From: Ovis canadensis
Taxonomy: Eukaryota; Chordata; Mammalia; Artiodactyla; Bovidae
Length of the DNA stretch: 64,000 bases
NCBI RefSeq assembly: GCF_042477335.2
Contig: NC_091251.1
Location: 31,450,501 to 31,514,500 of the forward strand
Direction: 5' to 3'
In this document: positions 37,593 through 49,500 of the stretch, one piece after another
How positions within the stretch are numbered: the stretch's first letter is position 1
Layout of the letters: every line of letters begins with the position of its first letter
Position numbers and translations under genes: made by a program
The notes under the pieces: generated by a model
Databases searched by the model: none
What the model was told of the DNA's origin: nothing
What the model saw: only the letters and a program-made list of their open reading frames with translations

Positions 37593-40500
37593 CTGGAGGA
37601 AGAGAAGAGAGCTGGTAAATGAAAAATTAAGCCAAGAAGGTATACACTTGGGAGTTCAGTTCACTCCAGTCGCTCATTGGTGTCCGACTCTTTGCGACCC
37701 CATGAATTGCAACACACCAGGCCTCCCTGTCCATCACCAACTCCCGAAGTTCACTCAAACTCACGTCCACAGTCGGTGATGCCATCCAGCCATCTCATCC
37801 TCTGTCGTCCCCTTCTCCTCCTGCCCCCAATCCCTCCCAGCATCAGAGTCTTTTCCAATGAGTCATCTCTTCGCATGAGGTGGCCAAAGTACTGGAGTGC
37901 CCCACAATTGAGGAAGGTCTGACAGGCCTTTACTTTCTTATACCACAAGGTGGCGCTAGCCTCACAGCCGAGGCAAAGGGAATGAGGGAGGCCTTGGTAT
38001 TATTTCCTTATCACTCAGATGGTAGAGGTAGCAGGAACCTTTGGACATCATTCATTTTCTACTCAGGAAGGTGGAGAGCCCAGCCCAAGGTCACAGCTAG
38101 CTGTTTCCTCTCATCCTATGACATCCTACTTTTATACTGTGACAAAGGCCACTTGAGCACATAATCTAAATGTGAACTGGCCCCAAGTGTAGATCTGGTT
38201 AACTTTATGGGGAAAAAAAAAACCCTCAGTAATGAGGAAGTGCCAAAGAATGGACAAAGGTGAGGATTATCTAGGATCCTTTGCTTTGGATCCCACTTCC
38301 AAAGAACATGAGGTGAGAACCTGGGCTGTTCAGCCTCACACCTCAAAGGTCCTCTCCCCGCCCTGAGCGTAGCCCAGGACTCCAGGGACTGGCATGAAGG
38401 AACCAGGGAACATTCCCAGTGAGGCCAGCTCCTGCCCGCAAAGGCCGGCATGTTCCTCTTTCAATGGGTCTCGGAGAAGCCGGTGCTCTAGCGCCCTCGC
38501 CAGCCCCCACCGGGAGCCCTCACTCCCAGACACGCACCAACATTCATGGCCAAGTTCACCCGGAGGTCCACGTCCTCAGCCCAGGCCTCCTGCACCGGGT
38601 CCTTACACACCACAGGGAAGATGCCGCGGTACAGGTGGGCCTGGCGAGCTGTCTGGTGATTCCGGGTCACAGCAATGATGGGGGCCCGGGGGCGGTACCT
38701 GGCCACCTGATGTGCAGACCTGAGATGGGGCAGGCAGACAAGATGGTTAAACAGTGCCCTCAGGGACTTCAGCAACAACTCACCCTGGAATCCAGCTCTG
38801 CCAGCCTGAGGCTCTGGCCATTTCAACATCTACTCCCAAGATTGAGGGGTCCCATAACCCTGTATCTGCCATAGCAGGCTCTTCACAGCTATGCTACCCC
38901 AAACCCCTCCTACAGGCCAGGGCCACAGGATCATACTGACCCAGCATGGGTCACTTACTTACCCACTTACCCCACATGGCCTACACTTGGCAGACCCCCC
39001 CCACCCCCTGAACTTTTCCATTCTGGCACAGGGAGGCAGCCCTGCCCAAGCTCACCACACCCTGTTCTCTTGCTGCCAGCAACAGATACAAGCCAAGCAG
39101 CATGTGACTAGCACCCGACACTTGACATCTGCAAAAAAAAAATAACCCAAAACAGGAGCAGAGACCACCAGGCCACCTGGGAAATCTACAAGACAAGCCT
39201 TCCCTACTGCTGTGCCCTCTCCTGACCTCACATGACTCCCAGGCCCCTGAAACAGTCCCAGTAACTAGGCTGTAGAGCCCCAGAGTCAAACCTGCGTATC
39301 TAAGCAAGGCTGAGGATTAGAAATTAAGTACTACCCAGAAGGCAAGACTAGGGGATGGGAGTGTCAGCGGGGGAGGCTCTACCTATGAAGGATCCCCTGG
39401 AGGGGACTGGACCTTTAAAGCTCACAGGCTGGATGCTTCCTTCAACACTGACACTGTACACTGGTAGGGGCTGGTGTCTCAGGAGTTGGAGGGGCCTGCC
39501 GGCAGGGGGACCTGGAGCTCAGAAGGCAAGCTGTGAGGACACGCAACAGCTGTCAGGGAAACTTAAGCCATGTCACAGCAGAGGATGCCCTGCTTAAGGC
39601 CTGGCCTCCATACAAGGCTTTCAGAGGGAAGCAAATGCTGAAGTCAGGACTTGCTCAGAGTGAAACCCCAGAAGACTGGAACTAAAAATAGACAAGTAGC
39701 AAAGGTCGGACCTTTTCACAAAGGTCAACCCTAACAGCTGGAGCTTTTTATCCTAAGCCCTCTACTGCGGGACTCGGCACACATCTCGTGTCCTGGCCCT
39801 AAAGGCAGTCCCACCTGCTGCTCCTTGGTGCACAGGGGGCGCCCATCTACTCCTCTCCACCTACCAACTCCGGAAATCCTAGCTGCCCCGGGGAGGAGCA
39901 GCACAGACCCAGGGAGCAAGGGATATTAACTTGAGGTCCTGGATTTGGAAGGGACTCGAGCCAGAGGCCAAGTAGAGGTCTCAGCCTGGCTGCCTGGCCC
40001 GAGTGCCAGCAAGATAGCACAGTGACCTTTCCTAGGCAGCACCCACTTATCTTTGGGACTCAAAGACAGATGGGACAGGCACACCAACCAAACAGCATTG
40101 TCAGCAAACAGCATTCCTTTTGCAAACTGGACTTTTTAAAGAGCACTTAGCTAGAAGAAGCAAAACTGGTGGTCCTTTACTTTTTAAGAACAGCTTTTCA
40201 ATATCAAACAATCACTTGTCGTCAGGCTTCCTGTAGTTATCTAATTAAGTCTAGCTCGTTGTGAGGGTTTAATAAACTTGCTTTGGACCCAAATGGTTCA
40301 AAACGCCCCTAAGTGCTGCTGGGGGCGGGGAAGGGGGCTCCTTCCCTGCAGGGTGCAGGCAGGGGGTCTTACCTTGGCTCGATGCCATCTGAGCCCCGTG
40401 CAATGCACTGCTCCCAGGGGCCCCAAGGCAACGGGCCGCCGAGCAGGGCATTCCCAGGGAGCTGCTGCCACCTCCTACCTGCCAGACTTGGTGAGGACGA

Positions 40501-43500
40501 TTATGGCCCCACTGCAGCACTTGAAGGACGCCTCCACGGCCCCCACGGCGGCGGCTTCGGTGGGGTCGCTGGTAATGGGTGACAGGCGACGGAGCTCCTC
40601 GAACAATTGCAAATGGTAGATGGCAGCCTCTGCCTCACGGGCAATCTAGGGGCAACATCCGTCCAGAGGGACGAGGGGGACAGAGCTGTCAGAGCCGTGT
40701 CACACGGGACGGGGAGGGAAAGACTCGCACAGGCAGCTGGGGAGGAGCAAGTCCCTGGGTGCAGGGGCCAAGAACAGCCCGATCACTGGAGGTTCTGAGC
40801 TGAGAGAGATCGAGACTTGCAGGAACCAGCCCCTCACCAGGTGCCTGTGACATGGCTGTGCCTTCTGCGCTGGAGGATCCTGTGGCCCTGTCCTGCCCTG
40901 ACCTCCCTGGCTGGCTTCCTGCAGACGAGAGGAGTGTCCCAGGCTCAGGGCTGGGCCCTGGCTGTCGTCTAGAGTGGCTGGAGCAAGAGGCTGTTTATCC
41001 TACAGTTACCTGCCCTCGGGGCCCTACCTGCCAGACTCCGTGAGAACTATCAAAGCTGCCGCTAAACACTTATATGAAGCCTCCACGCTGCCCATGGCCA
41101 TGGCTTCCATGAGGTCTGTGGAGTGACTTGAGGCTCGCGCAAGTTCTTCAAACAGCTTGCGGTGGAACATGGCTGCCTCAGCCTCACGAGCTATCTGTAA
41201 GGTTTAGGGGGAGGGGAGGCAAGGAAGAGGGAAGAAGGAGGGGGGAAAAAAACAAACGAGAGACGACAACATGGAAAGACAGAATGGGGAATTAATGAGA
41301 GGAAGGTACCGTAGGTTAATTGGCTAAGTCTCTCCTTCAGGCAGATGCAAAGAGGCAGGGTGATGAGAGCCTGCTCGGGGAGGTTCAAGCATCATTGGCT
41401 ACTGTCCCTCCTCCATCAGAGGGGAAACGGGCTCTTCCATTCTGGAAGGACCTTTCGATTTTGGTAGGTCTCTCTGATTGGCAGTGGGGATGGAGGGAGA
41501 CGATGTGACGCCAGGCTCTAACGCCTCAGCATGGAAACATTCGGAGGCTGGGGCCCCTCCCCGGCTCCCCGGCAGGACTCGACCACGCTGCCTCATGACA
41601 CAGCTCGCAGGAAGGAACAGGCCCCCCCCTCCTCACATGGCTGCCTGGTTACCACAGGGCTTCGTGCCTGGCCTCCTCCATGCACACATGGAGTGCTTGC
41701 TTGGCTTCAGACACAGAGATGCTACCTGCCTTTCCAGTGGCCTGTGGTAGAAGCACATTGAGCAGCGCTAGAAAGCTGGGGTCAAAGCCAAGGACATGCG
41801 GCTTGACCACATTCTAAGCAGGCAGGTAGAAACTGGCAAGCTTGTGAGGGGCACTGAACAGCCATGTGAAGAGACAGGTGCCTGTGGAAGCACACAGGTG
41901 AGCTTACCAAGGCATTTGATTAAAACTGAATGATTGCAACACCCATGAGAAAGCCACTGGGTTATTCATAGACCACCTGCTCAGGTAACACCAAGAATTA
42001 GAAAACTTAAGCTTTAGAGGGTTATAATGCAGTTATGAGCGTCTTAAACAATGATGGGTGAGGGAAGAATCAGTAACGCCATCTCATTAATCTGACAGGA
42101 TGAGCCAATGAGTGGCTGAATTTGCTAGGTTAAAGGGTTTCTTCCTGCAAGAATGGAATGCATGCGTGCAGCCCAAAAGGACAGGGCACATGGACAGGAA
42201 AGAGAACCATAGCTGGTACCACCTAAACCATAGTTAAGAACATCAATTTCATCAGTTACAGGAGGAAGCAGTGGACAGTTAAGAGGGGAAGCTATTGGCC
42301 AGTGTTAACTGGTGGCATGGCCAGGAGAACCTACCTCCTGAATAGGGCCATGCAATCCCAATCTCACAGTTCTAAGGTGTTTGTTCAAAGAAAAGATTGG
42401 GTTTGGAAAAACAGACATGCTTGCAGAGCCCGGAGTCTGGTTCTTAGTCTCTGACCCCAGGACAGGCCCCATAGGAACACCTGTCCTGATCTGCTAGATG
42501 TGCTCTCAGAGAATGCTGGCTTCAGAGTCAGCTGACCTGGGTCCAAACTCAAGCTCTATCATCATGTGCCCTCACCCATTAAAAGTGGGGTGACATCCAC
42601 CTCACTGAGGTTAAGAACCTGCGTAAGGTTCTTAGCAGACATTTTATAACAGCAGTGCAATTTAACGCAAAGGGTGTAATTAAACATCCCATCTAATTCA
42701 CTTCTTAGATAAGGCCTTGAGAGGTTAAATGATGTGCCCAAAGACACAAAGTCCCTAGAGTCTATCATGTCAAGGTCTCAGAGGCCGTGGGGCCACATGA
42801 CTAAGCAAGGCAGTATTGTTACATTTATATATATTTCTATATGGAAACCCATAAACATTAACATCAACCACTCTAGAAGGGGCCGGTTCAAGGTCACTAT
42901 CTCCCAGAAGAGAGGAAGTACTCACTGGGACAGGTGAGAACCGTGAGCCTGCCGTGCATAAGCATCAGGACAGCAATCATGTCATACATGGGGTGGCCAT
43001 CAGCCAGAAAAACACAGCTGCCCCAAGGGCAGGCACTGGTCTCTACTGATTTCATTATGGGCAAATCCACCCACAATACCAAGGACAGACCAGAAGACAC
43101 CTGTAGTCAAGATGTCTTGTTTTACCCCTGAAAAAGTATCCACTCTAACTGTCACGTCTTCTTTGGAAGCCACTCGAGCCTAATCACTTAGACAGTGAAG
43201 AAGGAAAGGATGGTATCTAGTCCACAGGGTTTTTGCGGGGGATGCATTGGAGGGATGTCACACAAAGGGCTTGGGGTCCTTTGCTGGCTGGAAAATGAAC
43301 AGGAACGTTAAAGAAACAGTTTGCTGAGCTATACATTATCAATAGCCACCTAGGACCCTTGTGAAAGGTCAACTGTAGCGCTCTTTTCCCCAGGCCTGTG
43401 TTCCTCTTCAGGATGCTTTAGAGCAGAGGCAGCCAGGCTATGGGACATGGTCCAGCAGAAGACCTTGGAAAAACTAGCTCCCACAGGAGAATGAGGAGCG

Positions 43501-46500
43501 GCCCCTAGGGCTCCTCCACACCCTCTCACCCCAGGGCCAGCTGGGATCAGCCAGCCTTCCACCTGTTTCTATTCGTGGGCCTGTAACCCTTCCCTTAAAC
43601 CCCACTTCTAGGGTGAGTGCAACAGCTCAGCAAAGCAGGCGCTGCTGCGGGCACCATGCAAGGCCAGCTCACAGCCAAATCAGTGCAGGTGACAGCCTCC
43701 AGTGCAGGCCCAGAGGACTCCGTCGGGGAGGCACTGGCTGTAACAGGTGGGGAATCAAAACGGAAGCCGAACACAGGCCAGCTGGGAGCAGGAGCTCTTG
43801 CACTTTTCCAGAACAGGGCAGAGGGGCTCGGGTCCTCTAGACTGTCCAGGGGGAATTAGTACAGATGTCCCAGGACTCACGCAAGGGAAGGATTCACACC
43901 CCGAAGATGGGAGTGAACTGCTACGTGCAATGAAGGAGGCCGCCTCCAGAACAGAAGGGACTAGAAGACTGGGCAGGAAGGCAGAAGAGAAAAAAAAGAC
44001 GCCTCCACGGCCCCAGCACACGCCTCCCCACTCTGCTTGTGACTTGGAGGAGGGCACAGAAGTGACACTACAAGGTGTCCCCATGTGCCGGAGTTCGCCT
44101 CCACCCTCAGCGGGAGAACTTACCAGGTGCTGCATGCGGACAGCTTCCAGGGGGTAGTCCCCTTTGGCCGTCTCTCCAGACAGCATGATGCAGTCGGCTC
44201 CATCCAAGACGGCATTGGCCACGTCACTGCCCTCCGCCCGGGTAGGGCGAGGCTTCTTGATCATGCTCTCCAGCATCTGGGAGGGGACAGAGCATTTGTG
44301 AGACGTGGCCTGGGAGGGCTTCAGACACAAGGTGACCCGTGGAGAGCACATATGTACAGAGTCCGGCTTTGTGTAGGTGCGTGGGGGCAGGAGGGCAGGG
44401 GAATAGGTGTGTGTGTGATGTGGGGCAGGACCCGTGGGAAGAGACCAGGTAGCCTCCGGAGCCTCCTTGAACAAGGATGCACGCTCAGGGGGAGGCACAC
44501 ACCTGTGTGGCACAGATGACGGGCTTCCCAGCTCGGTTGCACCGACCAATCATCATCTTCTGGGCAAGGAAGACCTTCTCTGCGGGGATCTCAATGCCCA
44601 GGTCACCACGCGCCACCATGATCCCATCACTGGCTTCCAGGATCTCGTCAAACCTGACAGGCAAGTTGCAGAGACAGAGCTTATACAGAACAAGGGCCTC
44701 GCGTATGGTGACACCAAGTTTCCCGGGATTCTCTGACTTGGCCATTCTTGCACCAGGACAAGTACCCATGACATCATCACAGGGGTGTTCCAGCTGTCTC
44801 AGTCCCCCAAGGGGCCAACAGTTCTGCCCGGTGGACTCTTCAGCACCAGGGGAAGGGGCGACACTTCACTGAGGGGAAGGGGAGGGGGAAGGTGGGGTTC
44901 CCCAAAATCCCATGGGTTCACTTCCTCTGCATCTGTCTTTTTTCCCTTAACTTTTTATTTCACATGGAGGTACAGCTGATTAACCATGTCTTGATAGTTT
45001 CAGATGCACAGCAGAGCGACTCAGCCATACACACATGTGCATCATTCTCCCCTAGACCCTCCTCCCACCCAGGTTGCCATATAACATCGAGCAGTCCCCT
45101 GTGCTACACAGTAGTCCTATGGGTCATCATCTTAGATATAGAAGTGTGTACAGGTCCACCCCACACTCCCTGACTATTCCTTCCTCTCATTGTTCCCCTC
45201 TGGTAACCGTAAGTTCATTCTCTGTGTTCACCTGCATCTGATGAGGTCCCTCTCAAGGTGTCTCTCTACCATCTGCATTTCAGTCATCACTGCTGGGGCA
45301 GAAACGGAACCCAAGGCGGCTGACTGCTCTTGACACAAAGGTCCATGGCCTCTTCCAGTCAAGGACACTGAAAGGCTGCTCCTTCAGAGGTCCCTCCCCA
45401 ATGTGTTGAAGGCACGAGAATATGGCCTTGCCTGGCCTGTAGCCAAAGTCAGCAGGTGCCCATGGCTTATCAGGATGGCAGAGGGAGGGCCCCAAATTTC
45501 CCAGTACAACGGACATTGACACAAAGCTAAGGATGGCAAGGCCGCAACAGTGGGCAGCGCGGCTCCTCCCACTCTTCCCGTGCACACACCTGACCACTCA
45601 AGTAAGCCCGGGTTGTCAGTAGTGCTGGGTTTGAGTAGGAAGCCAAGCAGGAGTAGATGTCACCCAGCTGGCCTTATTCGTGCGGCTCTACCTGGTGAGC
45701 ACTGGGGAGGCAGTGGAGCAGGGCCGGGACCATGTGGAACCAGAGGAAGACGGCATGTTTTCCCAGGGAGGTGGATATCGTGCCAGAGCTGACCCAACCA
45801 CCAATCCCACTGCTTGCCAAGTGAAGGAGCCCCCTCCTGAGAGCCTGCTGTCTTCCCCCTTGTGGCCCCCAATTCCAGCAAGCTTAGCTAGTGCAGGAGC
45901 ACTACGCATGGTTCTTGAGCCCAGGAGCGGTGGTGACCCTGTCCCTCTCCAGTGCTGTTCCCTGGAACAATGTCAAGATGCTGGCACCCCCATCATCTGT
46001 GAAGCTTTTTTCCTCCCCCTTGAAATACCAATACCAATATCAGGCGTGTGCACTAAGTCACTTCAGTTGTGTCTGATTTTGCAACCCTATGGATGGTAGC
46101 CCACCAGGCTCCTCTGTCGACGGGATACTCCAGACAAGAATGCTGGAGGGGGTTGCCATTCCCTTCACCAGGGGATCTTCTAAAACCAGGGATCGAACTC
46201 ACGGTTCCTACATTGGCAGGTTCTTTACCACTAGGGCCACCTGGCAAGCCCACCAATATCATAGGATATTCTGAGTCAGTGGGTCTGAAGTAAGTTTGAG
46301 AGGTTAATTCGAATGGGCAGGTGGCAGGCTACATCTTGCTCTGCAGAGAGCTCGGCTGGGGCTGAAGGAGGCAGGGGACTTACCTCCGAACTCCCTCATG
46401 ATTCTCGATTTTGCTGATTATCTTGATGTTCTTTCCTTTCTCTCCCAGGATCTTCCTGACTTCATGGACATCAGAAGCCTTGCGGATGAAAGACGCAAAC

Positions 46501-49500
46501 ACCATATCCACGTCCTGCTCCACCCCAAACTTTAGATCCTGGATGTCCTTTTCTGACACAGCAGGCAGGTCCACGGCAGCCCCGGGGAGGTTCACACCCT
46601 TCTTGCTGCCCAAGGAGCCACCATTCTCCACCTCCGTCACCAGGAAGTCAGGACCTGTATGGAATGGAATAGGTTGGAGAGGCTGAGCCCTGGGTGCAGG
46701 TGTCCCCACCAGGAGGCAGGCTCTCCCTAGTCGAGAGAAGGGGCTCTGTGCTCCTTCTCTGTGCTTCCCACGTGCTCTGGGAAGGAGCACACGGTGGGTG
46801 GTGGAGCCAGGTGTGAACACTGCCAGGGTTCACACTCCAACGACTGTGGGCAAGTCCATTAACCTCTCTGTGTCTCACCTCCACAGGGATAATAGTATCT
46901 ACTCATTAGGTTGTTTCAAAATTTAAACAATATCTACATGTAAAGAAAGAGCTTAGAGCAGTGCAGATCACTTAAAGGTTATCTATCATTCCCAGGAACA
47001 CTGGAATCCTATAGGCACCATATTAAATGGATAAAGGAGGAAAGCAAATCTTCAAATAGTGAGGATGGGTAAAAACGCTTCTCATCTGCTCTCCAAGAGT
47101 ACAACTGAACTGGAGTGAAATCTGTTTTTGAGGACAGGAGTTTATTATAAAAGGAACTCCTGGGACTTCCCTGGTGGTCCAGAGTTTAAGAATCCACTTG
47201 GCAATGCAGAGGAAGGGAATTTGATCCCTGGTGGGGGAACTAAGATTCCACAGGCTGCACAGCCACTAAGCCCTCGAGCCACAAGAAATGAGCCCATGTG
47301 CCACAAACAGTCCAGTGTTGCAACTAAAATCCCATGTGCCACAACTAAGACCCAACGCAGCCAAAATAAATATAAATAAATAAATAATTTGAAAAAAGAA
47401 AGGAAGTCCTGAGACTATATTCAGTCTCTCTGCTAACCAAACAACCTTCCTATCTTCTGGCAAAGAAATTTAGAGATGGGAGCTGCAGACCCTGACTTCT
47501 GTCCCTACCTTTCTGCTTCACCAGCAGAGAAATAAGCCCGTCATCCACGTAGATCTTGCTGCCCACGTCCACCACCTTGCAAATGTTCTTGTAGTCCAGC
47601 CACAGGATGTTCTCGTCACACTTCTCCATGTAGGCATTGTCTAGGGTGATCTTCAGTGTGGCTCCCTTCTTCAGCTCCACCTCAGCGGTGCCGCTCTGCA
47701 GCAGACAAGAAAGGAAGCCACAAGTCCAAAGCTGGGCCTTCCTGGCAGGAGAAAAGCTTTTTCCTCTAGGGAACCAGGATTAAATTTCAGTTGGAAGTAA
47801 CAATAAAGCCTTTTCTAACTTAGTATATATTTCAAGGAAATAACCCAAGAAAAACCTGCAGTGTTTCAGTGATACTGAAGAGGAAGAGATAAGCTGCTCC
47901 CTAAGACTTCGAAGTAGGTTTTGAGTGTAAAAGAGGTTTCTTTCTGGTACTGTTTCTTAGCAAAGCAGGTCAAAGGAAGACTTTCTACACTGACGGATAA
48001 AACTCTCGTTTATAGACCTAAACTCTAAGAAACGTGGCTCCTGGGCTCTCTGGGTCCCCTACGCCTTCTCTCCTGCTTCCCCCCAAGATACTCACGCCCT
48101 TGATGAGCCCGGTTCGGATCTCAGGTCCTTTCGTGTCCAGGGCCACGGCCACTGGCCGATATAGAATGGGGTCTGAAGCAAAGCTTTCCGTGGCTTCACG
48201 TACATTCTTGATGGTCTCCGCGTGGTACTGGGGGAAAGAGGGGAGATGATAAGCTGATGATCCCACACAACGGGGTCTAGGATTGGCGCTGAAGCTGATC
48301 ACCGGGATTCTGGACCACTGCCTCCATCACCGAGCATCCTCTACCTGCTTACACCAACCTCCTCACCTCTACTCACTTCTCGGCATCCCTGAACACCAAG
48401 CTGAGCTCTCTGTGCTATACAGAAGATTCCTGCCAGCTCTCCACCCACTTCTACCAACGCCATCACCCACTCTAAGGGCAGATCTTAGGAACTTAAGAAT
48501 ATTTACACCCATACCTTTAACGGTTTTTGGTGGCAACACATGTCAACATAAAAGAGGCTTGTTTCCTCCCCCTCCAGCCCCTAGGATTCAACAAATATCC
48601 TCAGCAAATAAAGCCGACAACTGGGGTAAAAGACCTTGTATCTGGATATTACTGCTCTGGCCACCAGAGTTAGAATGATAGATCTGATAATTCTGAGCTC
48701 TTCTCTATCGATTACAACCGCAATTCACACTCAGTTATTTACTTAAGCTGACGCAGCCCAAGTTAAATATGTTGCTCAAGTCATGCAGGCCTGCTTCTGA
48801 CAATCACTTCCTCCAGTCTGATTAGAAAAGGAAATGGAACCTGGAGAGGTGGGAATACGCCTTTCTCTGAACTAACTGACACTTGCGACAAATCCTGGCT
48901 TCAGTCTCACCTCGGAAGCCCTTTCTCTTTTCCATTAGCCATTACTGTTTGACGAAAAAAGGGACTCAGAGCCAAGACGGCAAAAGTTCCTAGTGCTCTC
49001 AGTGTGACATTGCTGATAACACAGGCTCCCAACTCAGCACTCTGTGGGCCTCATCCTTCGACCACCACCATCCAGGCAAGGGGCACCTGAGAAGATGACA
49101 CGTCTTGCTCACAAGAGCTGCCAGAAGTGGGGGCTAGAGACACTGTGGCAAAGCTGTCAGACCAGATGCAATAACAACAAAACCAAGAAAAGAGATCAGA
49201 TGGTAGATGTTCCTCTGAGTGAAGGACAGAAAGCAAATCCAGTGTTCTGCTTAGCAGAGTATTAAAAATGGTTGAAAGTTGGAAAAGCATGTCTCAGCAG
49301 TTTGTCAAACTGTAACTGTTTACATTATATAACTAATATTTCAGATCAGTTTCCAAAACTCTGATTTCAGGGGCAACATAATTTCATCCTGGTCAAAAAA
49401 CCTCAAATTAAACCCACAAGGGACTTCCCAGGTGGTCCAGTGGTTAAGACTCTGTGCCTCCAAGGTGGGGGCCCTGGGTTTGTCTGATCCCTGGTTGGGG

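Noticed and set aside
43755-44549. 264-codon open frame around PKM exon 8
   Set aside because: Contains the real exon 8 peptide flanked by translated intron. Only 44124-44276 is coding.
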